NCBI GenBank assembly: GCA_902572675.1
Contig: CACGGY010000002.1
Coordinates: 1-46,979, forward strand
Source: an uncultured Prochlorococcus sp.
Lineage (GTDB): Bacteria > Cyanobacteriota > Cyanobacteriia > PCC-6307 > Cyanobiaceae
Length of the DNA: 46,979 nucleotides
Reading direction: 5' to 3'
Below the pieces are notes generated by a model. It did not search any database. It saw only the letters and a list, made by a program, of their open reading frames with translations, and was not told the origin of the DNA. Both the position numbers and the translations under genes were made by a program. Shown piece by piece: positions 1-8,143 of this stretch (the stretch's first letter is position 1; each line of letters starts with the position of its first letter).

Positions 1-1104
1 TCCAAGGAGATATGGAATGAATTAGCAAATGAAATTAATAATCCATTTTATGAATGGACTTGGATTAAAAACCTTGAAATATCAAAAAGTGTTTCAAGAG
101 AAACTGGTTGGCAGCCTCTATATTTTGTTGCTTATAAAAATGAAGAAATATTAGGAATTGCTCCGCTTTTTTTAAAAAATCACAGCTATGGAGAATTTAT
201 TTTTGATCAATCATTTGCACGATTGGCTCAAGAGCTTAATTTAAATTATTACCCTAAATTAATTGGAATGAGTCCTTATAGTCCTGTCAATGGATATCAA
301 TTTCTTTATAAAAAAAATAAAGATAAGAAAGAAATTACAAATTTACTCATAAACAATATCGAAAGATTTGCGATTGCAAACAAAATTTTAAGTTGTAATT
401 TTTTATATATTGATGAAAGCTGGGGCAACCATCTTAAATCTTTGGGATACTATGAATGGATAAATTCCAGCAGTGAATGGAGGAGTAATGGAGAAAAAAC
501 ATTTGATGATTTTCTTTCTAGATTTAACTCTAACCAGAGAAAAAATATCAAAAAAGAGAGGAAATCAATTACTAATAAAAATATTAAAATAAAAATTTTC
601 AATAAAGATGATATCAACCAAGAAATCCTCAAAAAAATGCATTATTTTTATGAACAGCATTGCTCGAGGTGGGGAGTTTGGGGAAGTAAATATCTAACAT
701 CTACATTTTTCGAAAAAATTGTTGAAAATAAAAAAAATCTTTTACTTTTTAGCGCTTCAAAAAATGATTCAAATGATATGTTTGCAATGTCGATGTGCGT
801 TAAAAACAAAAACAACTTATGGGGTAGATATTGGGGTAGTCAAGAAGACATATCTAATTTACATTTTGAATTATGTTACTACCAGCCAATTGAATGGGCA
901 ATAAAAAATAGTATCCATTTTTTTGATCCTGGAGCAGGTGGCAAACACAAAAGGCGGAGGGGGTTTTTTGCAAAAAGCACCATTAGCTTGCATAAGTGGT
1001 TTGACAAAAATATGGAAAATATAATTTATCCTTGGCTAAATGAGGTTAATAAACAAACCGAGACTGAAATTGAATTTGAGAATAATACTATACCCTTTAA
1101 ATAA
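1..1104 (+). CDS. DUF482 / FemAB-like GNAT-fold protein (5' truncated)
   Basis: The reading frame is open from the first base of the window, so the true start lies upstream and about 367 codons are visible. The first internal ATG-like starts are not believable because conserved-looking sequence precedes them (for example WNELANEINNPFYEWTW). The basic stretch FLSRFNSNQRKNIKKER and the later DPGAGGKHKRRRGF are typical of the DUF482 family, annotated as peptidoglycan biosynthesis/recognition or GNAT-like acyltransferases related to FemAB. The substrate is unknown. Family assignment is by recognition of these motifs; enzymatic role is inference. It is the first of a pair of + strand genes, 59 bases before the DUF4346 gene. 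Confidence 0.75.
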   Translation, partial: SKEIWNELANEINNPFYEWTWIKNLEISKSVSRETGWQPLYFVAYKNEEILGIAPLFLKNHSYGEFIFDQSFARLAQELNLNYYPKLIGMSPYSPVNGYQFLYKKNKDKKEITNLLINNIERFAIANKILSCNFLYIDESWGNHLKSLGYYEWINSSSEWRSNGEKTFDDFLSRFNSNQRKNIKKERKSITNKNIKIKIFNKDDINQEILKKMHYFYEQHCSRWGVWGSKYLTSTFFEKIVENKKNLLLFSASKNDSNDMFAMSMCVKNKNNLWGRYWGSQEDISNLHFELCYYQPIEWAIKNSIHFFDPGAGGKHKRRRGFFAKSTISLHKWFDKNMENIIYPWLNEVNKQTETEIEFENNTIPFK

Positions 1105-1163
1105 AAAATTATTTGGCTTTTCGAAACACTATATTAGTAATATAGTTGTTTTTACTTCTAAGG

Positions 1164-1550
1164 ATGGATTCTAGTAAAAGTTTAGATGAAAAAATAAAGA
1201 TTGATAATAATCTATCCAACCGGTATATAGACTTAGATCCAAATGGTTATTTTATTATAAAAGTAGATTTAGAAGAAAATAAAATAATTCTCGAGCACTT
1301 TTTAAATACCATCGATAAGGAAGGCTATGCGCTTGACCCAGAAACAAATGAACCAATCAAATGCGACTCTCAAAATAAAAGAGTTAGTAATGAAGTTTTT
1401 AAAGGTATTAGTGCGAAACAACTTGGAATATTGATCACTGAAGAAAGAAATGACTTAATAACCAGATTCGACCATGCTCTATATTTAGGCCGGGAACTAC
1501 AAAAAGCAGAAGAATGTTTATACAAAAAATTACCCTATATCCAAGATTAA
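1164..1550 (+). CDS. DUF4346 family protein
   Basis: This is a 128-residue soluble protein with no membrane segment. The ATG at 1164 (MDSSKSLDEK) is preferred over the upstream alternative at 1146, which would add an uncharacteristic hydrophobic MFLLLR. The body shows the DUF4346 pattern: LDPNGYFIIKVD near residues 25-37, a central I-x-x-x-H-F element, and the C-terminal ARF/ALYLGRELQKAEECL-type helix, here DHALYLGRELQKAEECL. The family is widespread in cyanobacteria and is sometimes fused to pterin-related enzymes in other phyla, but its function is not established. It lies just upstream of petL on the same strand. Confidence 0.7.
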   Translation: MDSSKSLDEKIKIDNNLSNRYIDLDPNGYFIIKVDLEENKIILEHFLNTIDKEGYALDPETNEPIKCDSQNKRVSNEVFKGISAKQLGILITEERNDLITRFDHALYLGRELQKAEECLYKKLPYIQD

Positions 1551-1614
1551 GAAATTAAACGAAAAAATCTAATCTTTTCATCTGATGTTAAATTAGATAA
1601 AAATAAAAAAATTA

Positions 1615-1707
1615 ATGAACATCATTTTCTATTTTGCATTTATTGGTTTTGGTTTTGGAGCTGCTTTCGCATTAGATAAGCTCTTAAGAGCAGTTAAATT
1701 AATTTAA
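1615..1707 (+). CDS. petL: Cytochrome b6f complex subunit PetL
   Basis: This is a 30-residue single-helix membrane protein: MNIIFYFAFIGFGFGAAF followed by ALDKLLRAVKLI. It aligns without gaps to the cyanobacterial and chloroplast PetL pattern, which has an F-Y-x-x-F-I start, a glycine-containing hydrophobic helix and the near-invariant C-terminal K/R-L-I. PetL is a peripheral small subunit of the thylakoid cytochrome b6f complex that helps stabilise the dimer. The gene sits 64 bases after the DUF4346 gene and its stop is only 5 bases from the stop of the convergent rimO gene. The identification rests on a short sequence, but the length, helix and KLI terminus all agree. Confidence 0.8.
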   Translation: MNIIFYFAFIGFGFGAAFALDKLLRAVKLI

Positions 1708-1712
1708 AAAAA

Positions 1713-3077
1713 CTACAAAATTTTAATAATCTCTCCATACAAATCATATTCATCCGCAAAAGAAATATTTGCTTCAACAAATTTACCAATATATTTTTTC
1801 AAATCAATTTTATCTTTAACAGTTAGAATTACACTCCCGTCAATTTCAGGAGCAAAATTGTAGGACCGACCTATTAATTCGTTATTGTCTGATATTTTTT
1901 CTACCAAAATCTTCATTTTTGAACCAACATATTTCTGATTCTTATCTTTAGAGATATTTTGTTGAACTGAAATAACGTTATCTTTTCTTGCCTCCGCAAC
2001 CTCTGGAGATACTTTATTTGGCAAATGAAACGCTGCAGTTCCTTCCTCAGGAGAAAAAATAAACACTCCTACATGATCAAATTTGTGCCTATCCAAAAAT
2101 TCGAGAAGATGTTCAAAATGTCCTTTTTTTTCTCCTGGAAAACCAACAATGAGACTAGTTCTTAATACAGCAGAAGGAATTTCTTCTCTAATTTTCTCCA
2201 AAATTGATTCATTCAAAGAAGCTTGCCAAGGTCTATTCATACTCTTCAACACATCTGGATGACTATGCTGAAGTGGTAAATCAAAATAAGGAACTATATT
2301 CTTTGAATCTTTGAAAGCTCTAATAACTTCATCAGTTAAACCTGTTGGATAAGCATAATGTATCCTTATCCAAGGAATTGGAATTTTAGAAAGCTCATTC
2401 AAAAGTTTGGCTAATGATGGTTTTCCATAAATATCTTGACCATAATTAGTTGTTATTTGACTAATTAATATGATTTCTTGAATACCCTTTTTTGCAAGAC
2501 TTTTGGCTTCTGAAACTATAGATTCTATTGTTCTACTTCTTTGAGGACCTCTCAACTTAGGAATAATACAAAAAGCACAATTATAGTTGCAGCCTTCAGC
2601 AATGCGAAGATAAGCAACAAATTTATTTTTATCTACAAAACGAGGCATTTGCTCATCTGCAATAAATTCAGGTATTTTAGAAACTTCATTAACGATTTCC
2701 CCTTTTTCTACTCTGTCTAAAACCTTGGCTATCTTTTGATAATCTCCTGTTCCAACCAAACCTTTTATTTCAGGGATTTCTTTTATAAGCTCATCTTTAA
2801 AATGCTGAGCCATACAACCTGCAACTATTACTTCCTTTCCTTGATTTGTATATTCTAGAATTTTTCTAATAGATTCTTCTCTAGCTGTTTCAATAAAACT
2901 GCAAGTATTTACAACAACAACATTCGCATCATTTATATTGGTCTCAACTTCATAACCCTCTTTATCTAATAAACCTTGCATATGTTCAGTATCAACAAGA
3001 TTTTTCTCACAACCAACATGACTGAATGCAATCTTAGATAGTTTTTTTTCTTTTACATTGAGACTATTTTGTTTCAC
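1713..3077 (-). CDS. rimO: Ribosomal protein S12 methylthiotransferase RimO
   Basis: RimO is a radical-SAM enzyme that adds a methylthio group to an aspartate of ribosomal protein S12. The 454-residue protein has the family's three parts. The N-terminal UPF0004 domain carries cluster cysteines C23 (VGCEKNLVDTE), C59 and C88. The radical-SAM core has the C163-x3-C167-x2-C170 motif (EGCNYNCAFCIIPKLRGPQR). A C-terminal TRAM domain spans roughly residues 385-454. VGCEKNLVDTE and the PQRSR context favour RimO over MiaB. The start codon is GTG at 3075-3077. The gene converges with petL and is divergent from the VKOR gene. Confidence 0.93.
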   Translation of the reverse strand: MKQNSLNVKEKKLSKIAFSHVGCEKNLVDTEHMQGLLDKEGYEVETNINDANVVVVNTCSFIETAREESIRKILEYTNQGKEVIVAGCMAQHFKDELIKEIPEIKGLVGTGDYQKIAKVLDRVEKGEIVNEVSKIPEFIADEQMPRFVDKNKFVAYLRIAEGCNYNCAFCIIPKLRGPQRSRTIESIVSEAKSLAKKGIQEIILISQITTNYGQDIYGKPSLAKLLNELSKIPIPWIRIHYAYPTGLTDEVIRAFKDSKNIVPYFDLPLQHSHPDVLKSMNRPWQASLNESILEKIREEIPSAVLRTSLIVGFPGEKKGHFEHLLEFLDRHKFDHVGVFIFSPEEGTAAFHLPNKVSPEVAEARKDNVISVQQNISKDKNQKYVGSKMKILVEKISDNNELIGRSYNFAPEIDGSVILTVKDKIDLKKYIGKFVEANISFADEYDLYGEIIKIL

Positions 3078-3182
3078 AACTTGAAAAATAAGAATTAAAA
3101 GATTTAAACAGCATTTTGTATATAACTCTCATGCCAAGATAATATTAGGATAGATAATGTAAATAACAAACTTTCTTTTTGT

Positions 3183-4118
3183 ATGGCCCTTAAGAATATA
3201 AACAGAAGAAATAAAAAAGATTTGAAATGGCCAAAAATCATAATCGCAATTCTTAGCACTATAGGCATAGTTGATACAGGTTCGATTACTTTAAAAAACT
3301 GGGGATTATTTAGTTCTCTTTCATGCCCAGGGATACAAAATGGTTGTGAAACAGTTTTAAATAGTCCTTGGGGTACTTTATTTGCAAATAATCAAGTTAA
3401 TATACCTCTCTCATTAGCTGGATTTATAACATATTTATCAATATTAGTTATCACAATAATACTTTCGCTTAATTTAGTTTCCCCAAAAGAAAAACTAAAT
3501 AAGTTTTTGTGGTGGTTATTATTTCTAATTTCTTGTGCATCATCAACATTTAGCTTTTTATTGATAAATATAATGTTTTTTAAGATTCAAGCATATTGTT
3601 TTTTTTGTATACTTTCAGCAATTTTATCGTTTTCTATCTTTATAATTTCTATGATTGGAGCAAAGTTCGAAAGTAGAGAACCTATGATTTTTAGAGGTTT
3701 CATTGTAGCCATTAGTATCCTTCTGGGGGGCCTAATTTGGTCAACAAACGTTGACCCCTCTAATGCTATTGATGTTGCAAACCCCACTGAAAATGTATCG
3801 CCAATAATTACCACTTCAAGCTCTCCTCAGAAGGTAAAGTTTGCAAAATTTTTAAGTGAAAATAATATTGTTATGTATAGTGCATACTGGTGCCCTCATT
3901 GCCACGATCAGAAACAATTATTTGGCAGGGAAGCAGTGAACGAATTAAAAGTAGTTGAGTGTGCTAAAGATGGTAAAGATAATGAGTATGAGCTATGCCA
4001 AACGAAAGGAATCAGTGGCTTTCCTTCTTGGGAAATAAATGGAGAAATTATTAGTGGTACGCGTGACTTAAATGAATTAGCAACAAAAACCGACTATCAG
4101 GGAGATCTTAATTTTTAA
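3183..4118 (+). CDS. VKOR-thioredoxin fusion (disulfide-bond-forming protein)
   Basis: The 311-residue protein fuses a membrane vitamin K epoxide reductase domain to a C-terminal thioredoxin-like domain. Residues about 15-160 hold four to five hydrophobic segments with the loop cysteines C48 and C55 (SCPGIQNGC) and the membrane active site C139-F-F-C142. A further hydrophobic segment near 170-187 leads to the thioredoxin-like domain with C237-P-H-C240 (YWCPHC), two more cysteines (C260, C272) and the cis-proline-like loop GFPSW. In cyanobacteria and plants such fusions (LTO1 in plants) oxidise lumenal or periplasmic proteins and pass electrons to quinone. The gene overlaps the convergent nadB gene by 11 bases. 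Confidence 0.9.
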   Translation: MALKNINRRNKKDLKWPKIIIAILSTIGIVDTGSITLKNWGLFSSLSCPGIQNGCETVLNSPWGTLFANNQVNIPLSLAGFITYLSILVITIILSLNLVSPKEKLNKFLWWLLFLISCASSTFSFLLINIMFFKIQAYCFFCILSAILSFSIFIISMIGAKFESREPMIFRGFIVAISILLGGLIWSTNVDPSNAIDVANPTENVSPIITTSSSPQKVKFAKFLSENNIVMYSAYWCPHCHDQKQLFGREAVNELKVVECAKDGKDNEYELCQTKGISGFPSWEINGEIISGTRDLNELATKTDYQGDLNF

Positions 4119-5775
4119 TAAATCTTTTTTGAATTTTTTGATCTAACTGTTGTCTAGTATGACATTCCCAATTTTTATCTTTATTAGGGAAATCATCTCT
4201 ATAGTGCCCACCTCTACTTTCTTCTCTAAATAAACAAGCTTTTAATAAAGTTAAGGTGGTTATTTGTCTATTCTTTAAATCAAGTAAAAGATTTAATGCT
4301 CTTCTATTAGGTTCACTAAGTTTTATTTTTTGATCAAATTTTATTTTTTCAAGACTATGTAGTAAATCGTTTTTATTTAATTTATCTATATCATTTTGAA
4401 TGTAATTTAAAAATTTACTCATATTTACCTTATTTCGAGATACACCTAAATTTAACCAACATAGTTTTCTTAGTTCATCAATTTTTTCAGCGATTATAGA
4501 AATTTGATCTTCTTTAGGATCTTCAATATCAAACTCTTGAAATGATCTGTCAAATTTTTCAAAGTTAGAAAGGTCATTCAAAACAATTGAAGACATTTTT
4601 CTTGCGAAAACAAGACACTCCATCAGTGAATTACTTGCCAGTCTATTAGCACCATGAACACCTGTAGAGGCAACTTCTCCAACGGCATATAATCCTTTTC
4701 TTGTTGAAGATGCATTTAGATCAGTTTTAATACCTCCCATCCAATAATGAGCTGCAGGGGCAACGGGAATTACCTCATTTAAAGGGTTAACGCCATAATC
4801 CTGACATCGACTTAATATCGTGGGGAAGCGCTCTACAATTTTTTCTGGGTCAATATACCGAAGATCTAAGCCAACATGCTCTACACTATTATCATGCATG
4901 TTTTTCATAATTGCTCTACTTACCTGATCTCTGGTAGCTAGATCACGATTTTCAAGATTTTTAACTGGGCTATCACCATTTTTATCAACTAAAATCGCCC
5001 CTTCTCCTCTTAGTGCCTCAGATATAAGGAAACAAGGAGCACCATAAAATTTTAAAGCGGTTGGATGAAATTGAACAAATTCTAAATCTTCAATAGCTGC
5101 TCCTGCTTTCCATGCGAGGGCAATCCCTTCGCCAGACGATTGAGCAGGATTGGTTGTATTGGTGAATAAATGACCGCCCCCTCCTGTTGCTAAAACGACA
5201 GCTTTAGATTGAATCCAATATAAATTTGCTCCATCAAGAACCTGAACTCCTTTACATTCTTCATTTTCAATAAACAGTTCAGTCACCCTTACACCTCTGC
5301 AGTGAAGAATATTTTTTTTATTTTCAATATGATCTTCTAGTACTTCAACTAATGCTCTCCCAGTCCGATCTTTAACATGCAAGACTCTCCTTCGAGAGTG
5401 AGCAGCTTCTAAAGTAGTAGACAGTTGATCAGAACTTTGGTCAAATATCATCCCTAAATTCTGCAACCTTTCTACACAACCCGGGGCTTCTTTAACAAGC
5501 ATTTCTACAGCTTGAAAATCACATAATCCATCTCCTGCTTTTAAAGTGTCTTCAGCATGAAGATCAAATGAATCATCTTTTCTGACAACAGATGCTATTC
5601 CTCCTTGAGCCCATCTACTGGAAGATACCTTGCTAGTATTTCTATTTAAGAGAAGCACTTTTAAATTTGAAGGTAATTCAAGGCAAGACATAAGGCCAGC
5701 AGCACCAGCCCCAACAACGATCACATCCCAATTATTTATTGGAATTAGTTCTTGCGAAAATGGAGGTCTCAGCAT
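4108..5775 (-). CDS. nadB: L-aspartate oxidase
   Basis: NadB is the FAD enzyme that oxidises L-aspartate to iminoaspartate, the first step of bacterial NAD synthesis. The 555-residue protein starts with the FAD dinucleotide fold (VIVVGAGAAGLMSCLEL near 20-35) and has the substrate-binding and active-site signatures SSRWAQGGIA, HSRRRVLHVKDRTGRAL, EALRGEGAIL, HYWMGGIKTD and HGANRLASNSLMECLVF. The C-terminal helical domain of the succinate dehydrogenase/fumarate reductase flavoprotein family follows. Its ATG overlaps the stop codon of the upstream DUF3120 gene by one base (TAATG on the minus strand), suggesting translational coupling. Confidence 0.95.
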   Translation of the reverse strand: MLRPPFSQELIPINNWDVIVVGAGAAGLMSCLELPSNLKVLLLNRNTSKVSSSRWAQGGIASVVRKDDSFDLHAEDTLKAGDGLCDFQAVEMLVKEAPGCVERLQNLGMIFDQSSDQLSTTLEAAHSRRRVLHVKDRTGRALVEVLEDHIENKKNILHCRGVRVTELFIENEECKGVQVLDGANLYWIQSKAVVLATGGGGHLFTNTTNPAQSSGEGIALAWKAGAAIEDLEFVQFHPTALKFYGAPCFLISEALRGEGAILVDKNGDSPVKNLENRDLATRDQVSRAIMKNMHDNSVEHVGLDLRYIDPEKIVERFPTILSRCQDYGVNPLNEVIPVAPAAHYWMGGIKTDLNASSTRKGLYAVGEVASTGVHGANRLASNSLMECLVFARKMSSIVLNDLSNFEKFDRSFQEFDIEDPKEDQISIIAEKIDELRKLCWLNLGVSRNKVNMSKFLNYIQNDIDKLNKNDLLHSLEKIKFDQKIKLSEPNRRALNLLLDLKNRQITTLTLLKACLFREESRGGHYRDDFPNKDKNWECHTRQQLDQKIQKRFIKN

Positions 5776-6542
5776 TAAACCAATCCACTAAAAGTTGGTT
5801 GTAGAATTGCTAAAAATATAAAAATACCATCAACAATTAATGTCGTTTGAATTACATAACTAGAAACCAAGAGTGCTCTCCCATTTGTCGTATTATTTGT
5901 AGAAGAATCAAAAATTTCTTTTGAAATAAACCAAAGTATAAGTGCTGTAAAAAAAATTATAGATAATGATTTTATATGAATAAGATTTTCTGAGGTTTTT
6001 TGAAGAATGAGAGGGGCCGTTTCAGAATCTGCAGTTATGACCTCTCTCCATTGGTCCATAATTCCGATCAAAAATATTGTTATGTCAGTAACTGCAGTTC
6101 CAAACAAAGAAGAGAGATAAAAACTAGATCCAATTTTCCAATCAGTCCCAAAGCCAATTAAAGCTAAAGGGAGAACCACTGCTTCAACAGGGATGTGTAG
6201 GATAGGAAATTGACTTAACCATCCCCAAAACAAACATCCACCAAGCCAACTCCCTGATACCCCAAATAATAATGAACTGACAATAAACCATTTATTTGGT
6301 TGTTTTTTGTACAAAAAATATGCAACTAAGAGGATTATAAAAGTGAAACAAAGGGCACTAGTTGGTTCTAATCTAACCCAAGGGGCTTGAATAAATATAG
6401 GTAGAATTACAAAAAAAGAGGACCACAATCTTAATGAAAAAGGCCTTGATAAAAAAGTACTTTCGTATGAATCAGCTGATTTAAACAATTCATAGTTTAA
6501 TTTATCTTTCACTTCTAGGTTTTCTGTAATTAATTCTTTCAA
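5775..6542 (-). CDS. DUF3120 family integral membrane protein
   Basis: This is a 255-residue protein with a soluble N-terminal stretch of about 35 residues and then six to seven hydrophobic segments (for example SSFFVILPIFIQAPWV, LCFTFIILLVAYFLY, AVVLPLALIGFG and the C-terminal IVDGIFIFLAILQPTF). It resembles the cyanobacterial DUF3120 family, which has no established function. The glycine-rich LFGVSGSWLGGCLFWGW segment in the middle is the most conserved-looking part. It is the upstream member of a two-gene minus-strand operon with nadB, with overlapping stop and start. A transport role is possible but not shown by the sequence. Confidence 0.65.
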   Translation of the reverse strand: MKELITENLEVKDKLNYELFKSADSYESTFLSRPFSLRLWSSFFVILPIFIQAPWVRLEPTSALCFTFIILLVAYFLYKKQPNKWFIVSSLLFGVSGSWLGGCLFWGWLSQFPILHIPVEAVVLPLALIGFGTDWKIGSSFYLSSLFGTAVTDITIFLIGIMDQWREVITADSETAPLILQKTSENLIHIKSLSIIFFTALILWFISKEIFDSSTNNTTNGRALLVSSYVIQTTLIVDGIFIFLAILQPTFSGLV

Positions 6543-6677
6543 TGAACGAAAATTTATTGGGTTATTTAAGTTAATGTAATGCGAGTTTTTAATAACTGCT
6601 AATTACATACTTTAATAAATTAAGGGCACTTAATTTAAAAACTATATTTAGTATATTAAAAGTATTTAATACACTTT

Positions 6678-6693
6678 GAGTCATATATGAGTC
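6678..6693. promoter_or_regulatory. Repeat GAGTC-ATATAT-GAGTC in a divergent promoter gap
   Basis: The gap between the divergent DUF3120/nadB operon and the PDZ/radical-SAM-like gene holds a direct repeat of GAGTC at 6678-6682 and 6689-6693. A perfect 10-base palindrome TCATATATGA lies at 6681-6690. It is about 40 bases before the GTG start at 6731 and could be a protein-binding site or part of a promoter. AT-rich DNA produces such patterns by chance, so confidence is low. Confidence 0.2.
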
Positions 6694-6730
6694 TAGAATA
6701 AAGATAAAGAAAAATATTTGGAATTCAATT

Positions 6731-8143
6731 GTGTGGCAAGAAATTAATTACAAAGAAGATTCTAATGATCTTTTGGTTCCTAATATTAATTACAAAATAA
6801 ACCCAGCAAAAATAGAAAGTATTGAAGCTAATTCCATTGCTGAAGAAATCGGATTTGAACCGGGTGACGCAATAATTACTATAAATGGAAAAAAACCAAG
6901 AGATTTGATTGATTATCAGATTCTAATAAGTGAAGAATTTTTAAATATATCAGTTTTAGATAAAAATCATGAAATTCACAATATAAGTATTGAAAAAGAT
7001 CAAGATACTAATTTAGGTATTAATTTTCAAGATGCATTATTTGATTCAATAAAGCAATGCAATAATAAATGTCCATTTTGTTTTATAGATCAACAGCCAA
7101 GCGGTAAAAGAAAAAGCCTTTATGTCAAAGATGATGATTATAGATTGAGTTTTCTTTACGGCTCTTATCTAACTCTTACTAATTTGAAAAAAAGTGACTG
7201 GGAGAGAATTTCCACCCAAAAACTTTCCCCTCTTTTTATTTCTGTGCATGCAACTGACCCTAAAACTCGAGAAAAATTATTAAAAAATAAAAAAGCAGGA
7301 GTAATTCTCGATCAAATTTCATGGTTTGAAAAGAACTCTATTCAAATGCATGCTCAAATTGTTGTATGTCCAGATATAAATGACGGGAAGATTCTTGAAA
7401 AGTCAATTATTGAACTCGCAGAATTCTATAAAAAAAACTCTCAGACAGTGCTTTCAGTAGCAATAGTTCCTGTAGGACTTACAAAATTTAGACCTGAAAA
7501 TGATGGATTAAAATCAATAAACTCTGAATACGCAATAAAAACGATCAAACAAATAGAAAAAATTCAAGCTTCTTTACAAATCAGTCTAGGCACTCGTTTT
7601 TGTTGGCTAGCTGACGAATGGTATTTAATAGCAGGTAAAAATTTGCCAAGTTATAAAACCTACGAACATATGCCGCAAGAATCTAATGGAGTAGGGTCAA
7701 TTAGAAGCTTTCTCAAAACATTAAATGAAAGTTCTAATAACTTACCTCAAAAAATAAAACAGCCAAAAAAAGTTAGTTGGATTGTTGGTAAATTGGTTTA
7801 TGAAGCCCTAATACCTACAGTTAAAAAATTAAACTTAATTGATGGATTAAAAGTTAATTTATATGGTTTACCAAGTATTTATTGGGGACAAGAACAAGTT
7901 GTAACTGGACTTCTTACAGGAGAAGATCTAGTTTGTGGGCTTAAAAATAAGGATTTAGGAGAAGCTATTTATATACCATCAATTATGTTAAAACTTAATA
8001 CTGATTTATTTCTTGATGACAAAAATATTAAAGAAGTAGAAAACCAATTAAATACCAAAATTCACGTTCTCGATGAGTCGAATGATATTATAGATACTTT
8101 GATTGGAAAATCTAATAGAACTAATACTTTAGAAAATGCTTAG
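6731..8143 (+). CDS. PDZ + radical-SAM-like + DUF512 protein (TIGR03279-type)
   Basis: The 470-residue protein begins with a PDZ-like domain (about 22-95; GFEPGDAIITINGKKPRDL). It is followed by a C110-x3-C114-x2-C117 motif (CNNKCPFCFIDQQP) that resembles a radical-SAM iron-sulfur site, then a DUF512 C-terminal region. It matches the group annotated as putative Fe-S-containing cyanobacterial-specific oxidoreductase; no reaction is known. A GTG at 6731 is used because no in-frame ATG precedes the PDZ domain. The 3' end overlaps the TolC-like gene by 8 bases, implying co-translation with an outer-membrane channel. There is no signal peptide, so it is probably cytoplasmic. Confidence 0.85.
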   Translation: MWQEINYKEDSNDLLVPNINYKINPAKIESIEANSIAEEIGFEPGDAIITINGKKPRDLIDYQILISEEFLNISVLDKNHEIHNISIEKDQDTNLGINFQDALFDSIKQCNNKCPFCFIDQQPSGKRKSLYVKDDDYRLSFLYGSYLTLTNLKKSDWERISTQKLSPLFISVHATDPKTREKLLKNKKAGVILDQISWFEKNSIQMHAQIVVCPDINDGKILEKSIIELAEFYKKNSQTVLSVAIVPVGLTKFRPENDGLKSINSEYAIKTIKQIEKIQASLQISLGTRFCWLADEWYLIAGKNLPSYKTYEHMPQESNGVGSIRSFLKTLNESSNNLPQKIKQPKKVSWIVGKLVYEALIPTVKKLNLIDGLKVNLYGLPSIYWGQEQVVTGLLTGEDLVCGLKNKDLGEAIYIPSIMLKLNTDLFLDDKNIKEVENQLNTKIHVLDESNDIIDTLIGKSNRTNTLENA

